The notes under the pieces are model-generated. The model did no database searches and had not been told where the DNA came from. It saw nothing but the letters and a program-made list of their open reading frames with translations. From positions 304,928 to 368,927 of the forward strand of contig NZ_JANFYZ010000002.1 in NCBI RefSeq assembly GCF_024460775.1: 64,000 bases of DNA. Reading direction: 5' to 3'. Of the stretch, positions 24,675-32,363 are shown in pieces. This DNA is from Desulfovibrio desulfuricans. Lineage in GTDB: Bacteria > Desulfobacterota > Desulfovibrionia > Desulfovibrionales > Desulfovibrionaceae. Position 1 is the stretch's first letter. Each line of letters starts with the position of its first letter. A program made the translations under genes and the position numbers.

Positions 24675-24766
24675 CGCCAAGGGCAAGGAAAAAGGCTTTT
24701 TTTACGAAAGGAGTGTACTCTTACGGTACATGACTGGAGTAAAAAATATCCTTTTGACGCAGCCAG
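24675..24766 (+). repeat. Palindromic repeat family B, copy 2
   Basis: Matches 22489-22589 reverse-complemented: GGCAAGGAAAAAGG, T-run, GGAGTGTACTCTTACGGTAC, A-run, CTTTTGACGCAGCCAG. In the outer stem, AAAACG/CGTTTT of copy 1 is AAAAAGG/CCTTTT here, a paired change that keeps the stem. A second inverted repeat, TCTCTAACTCA and TGAGTTAGAGA, flanks the copy at 24655-24665 and 24779-24789. It fills most of the tilS upstream gap. Confidence 0.7.
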
Positions 24767-24796
24767 TTGGACAAAAGAATGAGTTAGAGACTGACC

Positions 24797-25135
24797 CTAA
24801 GCCGGATTGATGCCCAGTTCCACCAGCAGGTTCTCAAGCCATACGATCATGCGGTCGCGCAGTTCGGGCGAGGCATAGTGCACACATTCGCAGCGCATGC
24901 GGCCACGCGCGCGCACAAGCAGCTCAAGGCGCACAAAATTTTCTTCAATTTCCAGCCCCATGACGTGGGGGCCGCAGCTTTCCTCATGCTCCTGCTGCAC
25001 TGGCGAGAGCATGTCGGCGGGAACGGGCAGCCAGAAGAGGCCGTCCATGCCCGAGGTAAGCTCCATCTCGGTGAGGGTGGCACTCAGTTTTGCGGTATCT
25101 TCTTCCGTGATGTCGTCAATTCCGTACCAGCGCAT
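24797..25135 (-). CDS. Conserved-looking hypothetical protein downstream of hemA
   Basis: A 112-residue acidic soluble protein, no signal or membrane segment, family not recognised. Its ATG shares one base with the hemA stop (TGATG), so translation is coupled to hemA. The sequence starts MRWYGIDDITEEDTAKLSAT and alternates helices and strands; Cys residues at about 54, 81 and 83 ('ESCGP', 'MRCECVHY') could bind metal or heme. Position at the end of the heme operon suggests an accessory or regulatory role in tetrapyrrole synthesis, but nothing in the sequence proves it. Confidence 0.75.
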   Translation of the reverse strand: MRWYGIDDITEEDTAKLSATLTEMELTSGMDGLFWLPVPADMLSPVQQEHEESCGPHVMGLEIEENFVRLELLVRARGRMRCECVHYASPELRDRMIVWLENLLVELGINPA

Positions 25136-26427
25136 CAGTGTTCCTCCGAATAGGGGCAGCCAGTTTTATCCAGATTGAAAATACGGCGCGCAATGCTGAT
25201 GCGCGGGCCGTTGCCCTCCTGGGACATGCTGCCGCGCTTGAGAAACATGATGGGGTCATGGTTGAGCTTGCGCACCAGCGCACCCACCAGAGCCTCAAGG
25301 GCATCGCGGGTTTCATCGTTCACCGGGCCGAGCCTTTTGAGGGTCTTGGCCAGTTCTTCCTGTCCCATGCGTTCGCCGCGCTGGATGAGGTCAACGATGG
25401 TGGGCTGGACGTCGAGGCTTGAAAGCCAGCGGGAGAACAGCAGCACTTCCTCATTGACGATATCTGCGGCCTTGGCGGCTTCGTCGCGTCGAGTGGCGAG
25501 GTTTTCTTCCACCACTTCCTTGAGGTCGTCAATGTCGTACAGATAGACGTTGTCGAGGCCGTTGACGTCCGGGTCGATGTCGCGCGGCACGGCAATGTCG
25601 ATAAAGAACATGGGCCTGTTTTTGCGGGCCTTGAGCACGGCGCGGATGTCGCGCGCGCGGATGATGGGTTCCTGCGAACCGGTGGAGGTGATGATGATGT
25701 CCACCTCTGTCAGGTGCTCTGCCATGTCTTCAAAGGGGATAGCCCGTCCCTTGAACTGCTTTGCCAGCTCCTGCCCGCGCTCGAGCGTGCGGTTGGCAAC
25801 CAGAATTTCATCAATGCCCGACTGCAAAAGGTGCATGGCGGCAAGTTCGGCCATTTCGCCTGCGCCCACCAGCATTGCCTTATGGGTCTTCATGTCGCCA
25901 AAAATGCGTTTGGCAAGCTCCACGGCGGCATAACTGATGGAAACCGCGCTGGAGGCCACCGCAGTTTCTGTGCGCACCCTTTTGGCTACGGAAAAAGCCT
26001 TGTGCACCAGCCTGTTAAGTATAACGCCCGTGGCGTGGCACTTGACCGCCTTGCGGTAGGCGGTTTTGAGCTGGCCCAGAATCTGCGGTTCGCCCAGCAC
26101 CATGGAATCAAGGCTGGACGCCACAGAAAACAGATGGCGCACCGCCTCCAGATTCTTGTGCACATAGACGTAGGGCTTGAGTTCCTCGGGCTTCGCGCCG
26201 CGCGCAACGGCCCAGTTTTCAAGCATCTGCCCGGCTACGTCGCCGTTGCCGGCGGCCAGCAGCTCCACGCGGTTACAGGTGGAAAGGATCACGCTTTCGC
26301 TCACCGCGCCAACACACGGCACGGCCCAATGCTCTTCATCGCAGTGGTTGACCAGGGCAAAGCGCTCGCGCACGTCCACGCTGGCAGTGCGATGATTCAG
26401 GCCGACAAGAAAGATATCACAGTCCAT
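25135..26427 (-). CDS. hemA: Glutamyl-tRNA reductase
   Basis: A 430-residue enzyme of the C5 pathway that reduces glutamyl-tRNA(Glu) to glutamate-1-semialdehyde, the first committed step toward all tetrapyrroles. The catalytic Cys51 lies in 'VILSTCNRVELLA'. Other hallmarks are 'GLNHRTASVDVRERFA', 'LDSMVLGEPQILGQLKTAYR', the NADPH-binding 'AMLVGAGEMAELAAMHL', 'ITSTGSQEPII', and 'FIDIAVPRDIDPDV'. The helical dimerisation domain ends the protein. It starts 13 bp after a CcsA-like gene and overlaps the following hypothetical gene, so it sits inside a four-gene operon. Confidence 0.96.
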   Translation of the reverse strand: MDCDIFLVGLNHRTASVDVRERFALVNHCDEEHWAVPCVGAVSESVILSTCNRVELLAAGNGDVAGQMLENWAVARGAKPEELKPYVYVHKNLEAVRHLFSVASSLDSMVLGEPQILGQLKTAYRKAVKCHATGVILNRLVHKAFSVAKRVRTETAVASSAVSISYAAVELAKRIFGDMKTHKAMLVGAGEMAELAAMHLLQSGIDEILVANRTLERGQELAKQFKGRAIPFEDMAEHLTEVDIIITSTGSQEPIIRARDIRAVLKARKNRPMFFIDIAVPRDIDPDVNGLDNVYLYDIDDLKEVVEENLATRRDEAAKAADIVNEEVLLFSRWLSSLDVQPTIVDLIQRGERMGQEELAKTLKRLGPVNDETRDALEALVGALVRKLNHDPIMFLKRGSMSQEGNGPRISIARRIFNLDKTGCPYSEEH

Positions 26428-26440
26428 GATGATAGCCCGG

Positions 26441-27268
26441 TCAGCGCCGGATGAATGCGTGGTGTGTTTCCATGAAGGTATTCACCACAATGATTGAAAA
26501 GAGGCAGAGAATAAATACAAAAACAGCCAGTTGCGCAGGCTTGCGGCCCTTCCAGCCCTTGGTGAGGCGGTTGTGGAAAAGCACGGAGTAGAACAGCCAG
26601 ATCACAATGCTGATAACTTCCTTGGGGTCGCCCGTAACCGTGCCGCCAAATACCGGCTTGGCCCAGATAAGCCCGGAAACGATGCCCAGAGTGTACATGG
26701 GGAAGCCGATCATGGTCGTGATGGCATTGATTTTATCAAGCATGGAGAGGGCGGGCATGTCGAGCCAAAAGCCCTTCATGGTCAGCTTGCTTTTGATGCG
26801 CCCCTCCATGAACAGAAAGAGCGCTCCGGCGGCAAAGGCCAGCGCCAGCAGGGCAAGGCTCAAAAAGAGCGAGCCGATGTGCAGGGCGTAAAACGAGGTG
26901 TTGAGCGAGGGCGGAACCTGCACCACCGAGGCCAGATACGGGGCCGACATGGCAAAGAGCATAAGCCCGAGCGGCGTGGCGAATACCAGCGGAATCTCCT
27001 GCCGCAGCTTGGCCCAGGCGGCAATGCCGCAGAGCACCACAAACCAGGCCATGAGCTGAAAGTACGCGCCAGCGCTCAGGCCGCCGGGCAGGGCCTTGTG
27101 AAAGCCCAGAAAGAGCATGAGCGTCTGGCAGGCAAAGCCCGCCAGCGCCACGCTACAGCCTATCTTGCGCCACAGGGCGCTGCGCGCGGCAACGCCCGCA
27201 AGCCCTGCAACACTGGCCGAGCCATAGAGCAGCAGGGTTACGGCGGTGGAAAATTCAGGGGAGATCAT
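26441..27268 (-). CDS. CcsA/HemX-type cytochrome c assembly membrane protein
   Basis: A 275-residue polytopic protein with about eight membrane helices, of the CcsA/CcmC/HemX heme-handling family. The conserved Trp-rich segment is weak. Family features include 'PPSLNTSFYALHIGSLFLSL' with a likely heme-ligating His, and later histidines in 'YSVLFHNRLTKGWKGRK' that match the family's second conserved His region. ATG 27268 has GGAG inside the preceding gene, with which it overlaps by 14 bp. In Bacillus HemX limits HemA levels; here the position before hemA allows either that role or heme delivery for cytochrome c maturation. Confidence 0.85.
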   Translation of the reverse strand: MISPEFSTAVTLLLYGSASVAGLAGVAARSALWRKIGCSVALAGFACQTLMLFLGFHKALPGGLSAGAYFQLMAWFVVLCGIAAWAKLRQEIPLVFATPLGLMLFAMSAPYLASVVQVPPSLNTSFYALHIGSLFLSLALLALAFAAGALFLFMEGRIKSKLTMKGFWLDMPALSMLDKINAITTMIGFPMYTLGIVSGLIWAKPVFGGTVTGDPKEVISIVIWLFYSVLFHNRLTKGWKGRKPAQLAVFVFILCLFSIIVVNTFMETHHAFIRR

Positions 27269-27962
27269 GGAGCAACTCCGCTATATTGGCGTGCAGTGCG
27301 GGCGGAAGCGCCGCCTGCAAATAACGCGTACAGTTTTCATGGTCGTGTTCTTCCAGCCACTGTTGCAGAGGTGATTCTGCCAGCTTGCGGAACAATCCGG
27401 TATTCTGCCCTGTATCGTGCCCCAAGGCAAGAACCAGAGGCCGCAGCCGACCCATCAGGGTTGCCATGCGCGAACGCGGTTCAAGCCAGCGCTCAAGTTC
27501 GCCCTTCCAGCGGCGGGCCAGCGCGGGGCTTGCCCCGCCAGTGGAAAGCGCCGCCGCAAGCGGGGTGCTGCGGGCCACGGCTGGCACCTGAAAACAGCCC
27601 TCATCCGGATTGCTCGCGCTGTTGCACAAAATACCCGCAACGGCGCACAGGGCGGCAATGCGGCTGTTTTCCGCAGCGCTGCCCGTGGCGGCAAATACCA
27701 GCCCGCAGCCATTGAGGTCGGCAGTCTCGCAGGCGCGGCGTTCAAAGTGTACCCTTGGGTCGCGTAGCAGTTCCGCCGCTTCCGGCGCTGATTCCGTCGC
27801 AGGCCCGGCAGGGTCGAGCACCAGCACGGATGCCGGATTGCAGGCCAGCAGGCCGGAAAGTTTGCGTTGCCCCACCTGACCAAGGCCGACCACCAGACAG
27901 CGAATGCCTGAGAGCGAGATGAATATGGGGTAGAGCGGGGCGGGGGGCAGTTGTGCGCGCAT
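27255..27962 (-). CDS. Precorrin-2 dehydrogenase / sirohydrochlorin synthase (CysG-N/Met8-like)
   Basis: About 235 residues from ATG 27962 (MRAQLPPAPL); an in-frame ATG at 28001 is possible. The NAD-binding start 'YPIFISLSGIRCLVVGLGQV' followed by 'GQRKLSGLLACN' is the Met8/SirC signature, and 'LVFAATGSAAENSRIAALC' and 'FQVPAVARSTPLAAALSTGG' with 'SPALARRWKGELERWL' complete the fold. It oxidises precorrin-2 to sirohydrochlorin. In sulfate reducers this feeds siroheme for sulfite reductase and the siroheme-dependent heme route. First gene of the unit with ccsA-like and hemA. Upstream is the divergent heptosyltransferase. Confidence 0.9.
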   Translation of the reverse strand: MRAQLPPAPLYPIFISLSGIRCLVVGLGQVGQRKLSGLLACNPASVLVLDPAGPATESAPEAAELLRDPRVHFERRACETADLNGCGLVFAATGSAAENSRIAALCAVAGILCNSASNPDEGCFQVPAVARSTPLAAALSTGGASPALARRWKGELERWLEPRSRMATLMGRLRPLVLALGHDTGQNTGLFRKLAESPLQQWLEEHDHENCTRYLQAALPPALHANIAELLHDLP

Positions 27963-28195
27963 GTGTGATCCAGATGGTGAAAGAAGCTTGAGGGTGAGCA
28001 TACAGCAGCGCGAAATATTTTGCAAAGGGCTTGCGCGCCGCAGCATTTGCGCAACTTTGACTGTTGTGCAGCGAAGCTGCGCCGCACATTGCTTGCCTAG
28101 GTGGACAGATTGCCTTAGATTGTGGGCAATTGGCAGTTTTACGCATGCTTGCGGCTATTGACCGGTTACTGCCATCAACAACCATACGGAACGAC

Positions 28196-29476
28196 ATGCC
28201 CAAATTTTTGGTCATACAGGCGGCACGCTTTGGCGATCTGGTGCAGACCAAGCGCCTGTTGTTGAGCCTGGCCTTGCGCGGCGAGGTTCATCTTGCCGTG
28301 GATGTCAGCCTGGTTCCGCTGGCCAGGGTGCTCTATCCCTTTGCCGAGCTGCACGCCCTGTCGGTGCACGGCAGGCCCGAGGCAGAGGCGCTGGCGCGCA
28401 ACACCGCTGTGCTGGACCGTTGGCAGGGCTTGCCCTTTGAAGCCGTGTACAACTGCAATTTTTCCGGCACTACTGCGGCCCTGTGCCGAGTTTTTGAGGT
28501 GGAACAGGTTCAGGGGTACCGGCCAGAGGCCGGGGGCATTTCGCGCTCGCCCTGGGCGCGTCTTGGCTTCCGCCTCAGTGAGCGGCGCGCGCTGGCAACG
28601 ATGAATCTTGTGGATTTTTGGGCGCATTTTGCACCAGAGCCGGTTGAGCCCCGCAGGGTCAACCCTGTGGCGACCCCCGGCGGGCGAGGGCTCGGCGTGG
28701 TGCTGGCAGGGCGCGAATCGCGCCGCTCGTTGCCCGTGCCCGTGCTGGCCGAGGTGGTGCGCACAGCCTTTGGGGCATTGGGCGGCCCGCGCATTCTGTT
28801 GCTGGGTTCAAGGGCGGAGCAGCCCGCTGCCCGTCAACTCTTGCGGCAGTTGCCTGGCAAGATGCTCGACAGGGTGGAAGATTGCAGCGGCAAAACAGAC
28901 TGGCCCTCCCTTGTGGACGCCGTAGACGGGCTGGATGCGCTGATCACGCCCGATACGGGCATCATGCACCTTGGCGCGCACCTTGGCGTGCCTGTGCTTG
29001 GTTTTTTTCTCTCTTCAGCCTGGCTGCACGAAACCGGGCCATACGGCGAGGGCCATCATGTGTGGCAGACGGCGCGCTCCTGCGGGCCGTGTCTTGAAAC
29101 CGCCCCTTGTCCCTACGATGTAGCCTGTGGTCAGCCCCTGGCGCAGGTGGAGCTTTTGCGCTCCATTGCCGCAGTACTTGCCCGTCTAAAATCGGGCGCG
29201 CCCTTTGCCGTCGCACAGGCGGAATCATGGCCGCCCCTGCCAGCGGATTTGCAGTTGTGGCGCACGGGCATGGACTCCTTGGGCACGCTGCCGCACCTGC
29301 TCGCGGGAAGTGACCCGCATGCGCAGGAGCGCAGGCGCGTGCGCGATTTTCTGGCTGCGCGCCTGCATCTGCCCATGCCGGACGAAAGCGCCGCTCTTGC
29401 CCCGCAAGCTCCGAATCTTGACGAATGGCTTTATAACGATGCGGACTGGATGTTGCCGCCAGGGAGATACTGCTGA
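28196..29476 (+). CDS. Glycosyltransferase family 9 (heptosyltransferase-like)
   Basis: A 426-residue GT-B enzyme resembling ADP-heptose:LPS heptosyltransferases. ATG 28196 gives MPKFLVIQAARFGDLVQTKR, the standard GT9 start with Gly-Asp for the sugar acceptor. The donor-site block 'ALITPDTGIMHLGAHLGVPV' followed by 'LGFFLSSAWLHETGPYG' is typical. 'CGPCLETAPCPYDVAC' shows a Cys cluster also common in this family. It is divergent from the siroheme operon and overlaps the next glycosyltransferase by one base (TGATG), so both probably build the same envelope polysaccharide or LPS core. A C-terminal extension of about 80 residues is unassigned. Confidence 0.88.
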   Translation: MPKFLVIQAARFGDLVQTKRLLLSLALRGEVHLAVDVSLVPLARVLYPFAELHALSVHGRPEAEALARNTAVLDRWQGLPFEAVYNCNFSGTTAALCRVFEVEQVQGYRPEAGGISRSPWARLGFRLSERRALATMNLVDFWAHFAPEPVEPRRVNPVATPGGRGLGVVLAGRESRRSLPVPVLAEVVRTAFGALGGPRILLLGSRAEQPAARQLLRQLPGKMLDRVEDCSGKTDWPSLVDAVDGLDALITPDTGIMHLGAHLGVPVLGFFLSSAWLHETGPYGEGHHVWQTARSCGPCLETAPCPYDVACGQPLAQVELLRSIAAVLARLKSGAPFAVAQAESWPPLPADLQLWRTGMDSLGTLPHLLAGSDPHAQERRRVRDFLAARLHLPMPDESAALAPQAPNLDEWLYNDADWMLPPGRYC

Positions 29477-30762
29477 TGCCCGCCGCTCCTCTGCGAATTC
29501 TTGTGGTGCTGCCCATGTACGGCGGCTCGCTGCCCATCGGCCGCTACTGCGCCAGCGCCCTCAGCGGGCTGGGGCACAGCGTGCGCGTGTTTGAGGCTCC
29601 CTTGCTGCATCCGGCCTTTACCGGGCTGCGCGGCCTTGGGTTGGCCCCGACGCAGACTGCCCAACTGGAAAATTCTTTTTTGCAGGTGGTTTCTCAGGCC
29701 GTGTGGGCGCAGGTTCAGGCGCAGGAGCCGCATCTGGTGCTGGCCCTGGCGCAGGCTCCCATAGGGCGCAGCCTGTTGCAGCGTTTGCGCAGGTCGGGCG
29801 TGCGTACAGCCATGTGGTTTGTGGAAGATCACGAGGTTTTTGATTACTGGAAGGCCTACGCACCACTGTACGATGTTTTTGCCGTTATCCAGAAAGAGCC
29901 TTTTTTATCCATGCTCTCGGGCATCGGGCAGGGCAATGCCCTGTATCTGCCGCTGGCGGCCCAGCCGGATTTCCACAAGCCACTGGAGCTGACCGAGCAG
30001 GAAAAGCGCGAATATGGGGCCGATATCGGCTTTCTTGGCGCGGGTTACCCCAACCGTCGGCTGGCTTTTCGTCAGCTTGTGGGGCGTGATTTTAAAATCT
30101 GGGGGTCGGACTGGGACGGCGAGAGCCTGCTTGCGCCCCACGTGCAGCGCGGCGGCGCGCGCATTGATGCGGATGAGAGCGTCAAAATCTACAATGCCAC
30201 GCGCGTCAACCTGAATCTGCACTCGAGCCTTGGCACTGCGGAGCTTGTGAGCAAGGGTGATTTTGTCAATCCGCGCACTTTTGAACTGGCGTGCATGGGG
30301 GCCTTTCAGCTTGTGGACAGGCGGGCGCTCATGCCCGAGCTGTTTGCGCAGGATGAACTGGCAACCTTTGGCACGCTGGAAGAATTTTACGCGGGCATCG
30401 AGTATTTTCTGGCCCATCCGGACGAACGTCATGCCTTTGCCGCCCGCGCAAGGGAGCGGGTGTTGCGCGATCATACGTACGAGCAACGCATGGCTGCGCT
30501 GCTCGACTTTGTGGAGCAGCGCCTCGGCCCCTGGCCGGTGGAGCTGGGTTCTTCCGGCGGCATGCCGCCCGATGTTGAGGCCGTGCTTTCGCCCGAGATT
30601 CGCAGGGACATGGCGGCGATGTTGCAGGGGCTTGGCCTTGGCCCCAATGCCGGATTTGATGATGTCATCAATGCCTTGCGCGCCCGTAGCGGCGTGTTGA
30701 CAGAAACCGAGGCTGCCCTGCTGTTTCTCGATGAATGGCGCAGGCAATACGGCAAAAAATAA
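29476..30762 (+). CDS. CgeB-like glycosyltransferase
   Basis: A 428-residue GT-B glycosyltransferase of the CgeB/DUF3880 type. The N-terminal Rossmann half begins 'RILVVLPMYGGSLPIGRYCA' and includes 'TAMWFVEDHEVFDYW'. The C-terminal half has the diagnostic 'DIGFLGAGYPNRR', 'KIWGSDWDG', 'YNATRVNLNLHSS' and 'VNPRTFELACMGAFQLVDRR'. The C-terminus continues about 80 residues with a helical segment. Such enzymes decorate spores, flagellin or surface glycans; with the coupled heptosyltransferase a lipopolysaccharide or flagellar glycan role is likely. Ends before a strong terminator. Confidence 0.85.
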   Translation: MPAAPLRILVVLPMYGGSLPIGRYCASALSGLGHSVRVFEAPLLHPAFTGLRGLGLAPTQTAQLENSFLQVVSQAVWAQVQAQEPHLVLALAQAPIGRSLLQRLRRSGVRTAMWFVEDHEVFDYWKAYAPLYDVFAVIQKEPFLSMLSGIGQGNALYLPLAAQPDFHKPLELTEQEKREYGADIGFLGAGYPNRRLAFRQLVGRDFKIWGSDWDGESLLAPHVQRGGARIDADESVKIYNATRVNLNLHSSLGTAELVSKGDFVNPRTFELACMGAFQLVDRRALMPELFAQDELATFGTLEEFYAGIEYFLAHPDERHAFAARARERVLRDHTYEQRMAALLDFVEQRLGPWPVELGSSGGMPPDVEAVLSPEIRRDMAAMLQGLGLGPNAGFDDVINALRARSGVLTETEAALLFLDEWRRQYGKK

Positions 30763-30828
30763 CTTTCCAATATAGTTGCATAATTCCTAGTGCGCCATGC
30801 CCGGTTTTGCCAGCAGCGCGCAGATATG

Positions 30829-30857
30829 AAAAACCCCGCCGTAGAGGCGGGGTTTTT
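30829..30857 (+). terminator. Bidirectional terminator
   Basis: AAAAACCCCGCC (30829-30840) pairs with GGCGGGGTTTTT (30846-30857) around GTAGA. It serves the glycosyltransferase pair and the convergent membrane protein gene. Confidence 0.9.
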
Positions 30858-30884
30858 ACGTCATATCCATGCGGCAATTAGCCG

Positions 30885-31904
30885 CTATTGCACAATATCG
30901 GTCATGGATGGGGGCAGGGTGATTTCCGTCATGTTGAGGTAGAAGGGCAGCATGATGGCAACTGCCAGCACCAGCGCGGCCAGCAGGGTGATCTTGTGGC
31001 GCATGGGGGTGGCGCTGCGGGCCACGAATGTCCAGAGCAGGGCCGGAACAAGCCAGAGCAGCAGCTCTGCGCTTTCCATAATGGCGTCAGTGGCGGTAAA
31101 CGTGTCGTTTTGCCAGGCGTTCTGCACGTCAAACACCGAGGATGCCAGCAAAATAACCCAGAAAACAGCCCAGGCGTTGCGCGCCCATGTGGCGCACCAG
31201 GGGAGCATGGTATTGTAGTGGTCGCGGCCAAAGTCGTCATATTTGCGGCGCAGCACAAGCCAGAAAGCGCCCATGCCGCCAGCCACGGCCAGCATCAGGG
31301 GCAACGACCAGAAAAGGGCGCACCAGAAGGGGGTTCCAAAACCGGGAACATAAATGTGCCCAAGGGTCAGCAAGTCCGCATCGGGGCGGGCCAGTGCCAT
31401 GAGCAGGCGGGCCGCAGCCAGGGACGCCACGGTGGCGATGATGCCCTGAATGCCGCTGACCACGCCCATGCCCACATGCAGCATGGGCAGCTTGAGCAAG
31501 AATTTCCACAAGGCAAAATACATGCTGTTGATAAGTACGGCCAGCCCGAGCATGATCCAGCTCATTTCAACCATGAAGTCGGAGATGGAGTCGGGCGTAT
31601 AGGAGCTTTGCGTAAAGAAGAGCCAGACCCTGCCGCAGATGAGCAGCGCCCAGCCAAGCAGCAATGAGAGCAAGGCCAGCTGGCGCGCGCATTTTTCATA
31701 GGAGGCGCGCTTGCGCGTAACCGCCAGCGCCCGTGCGGTGGCAGACATGAAACCCAGGCCCGCAAAGGCCAGCAGGGCCGCGAGCGGTAGGGCTATGCTC
31801 AGGGCGTCAAGGCCCATGCGCGCCATGGGAAAGGACTGTCCAAGATGCCGCAACGCGTCCATCCAAGTTGTCAGGGCCGCTGCCATTTCCTGGAAAAAAT
31901 TCAT
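30885..31904 (-). CDS. Polytopic inner-membrane protein of unknown function
   Basis: A 339-residue protein with eight to nine hydrophobic helices. ATG 31904 (MNFFQEMAAA) follows GGAGG; the reading frame stays open to 33152, but that part is antisense of cpoB and has no coding character. Features include a cytosolic basic loop 'VTRKRASYEKCARQ', conserved-looking Trp and His residues ('LPMLHVGMG', 'GHIYVPGFGTPFW', 'FGRDHYNTMLPWCATWARN'), and a helix with 'AVFWVILLASSVFDV'. His and Trp near membrane faces would suit heme or quinone contact, but no known family is recognised. Monocistronic, ending in a bidirectional terminator. Confidence 0.75.
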   Translation of the reverse strand: MNFFQEMAAALTTWMDALRHLGQSFPMARMGLDALSIALPLAALLAFAGLGFMSATARALAVTRKRASYEKCARQLALLSLLLGWALLICGRVWLFFTQSSYTPDSISDFMVEMSWIMLGLAVLINSMYFALWKFLLKLPMLHVGMGVVSGIQGIIATVASLAAARLLMALARPDADLLTLGHIYVPGFGTPFWCALFWSLPLMLAVAGGMGAFWLVLRRKYDDFGRDHYNTMLPWCATWARNAWAVFWVILLASSVFDVQNAWQNDTFTATDAIMESAELLLWLVPALLWTFVARSATPMRHKITLLAALVLAVAIMLPFYLNMTEITLPPSMTDIVQ

Positions 31905-32363
31905 CTGGCTTCGCCTCCGGTCTGGCTTGATGCCGGATAGGAACTGTTCATGCGGATTATTGCCGCCTTTTGCCTGCCGTGTTTCGGGTGAGCCACCTGT
32001 GCACGTGCGAATGAAGGCAAAATCCCGTTTGCAGCCGGGCGCAGGGCACACCAAAAGCTGCGGAACAGACTTTTTGATGCTGCGATGCTCCGGTTGTCCG
32101 TATCTGTTATGTAGTACGAGCGTGAGCAAGCCTGTTCTTGCCTGAAAAACGCTGCCGCTGCAAGAGTTCTTGAAATATGGCCGGGGTTGAGGCACAAGAA
32201 AGGTTGGCAGGTTGATGGGCTTGTGCGTTTGCAGTTCTGGCGGCTTTAGCAGCCGGGCAAGCGACAAGACCGGGCCGAAATTTTTTTGATGGGCGTCTGT
32301 TGCGGGCTTTTGATGCATTGAGCGATATTTCAACGCAAGAATGCTCTTGTGCTGGAGACCGGG
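31905..32363. other. Divergent promoter region between membrane protein and cpoB
   Basis: This 459-bp gap must carry the promoters of two diverging genes. I see no coding frame with support, no strong hairpin and no clear consensus promoter. Open frames within it lack ribosome sites. Confidence 0.45.
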
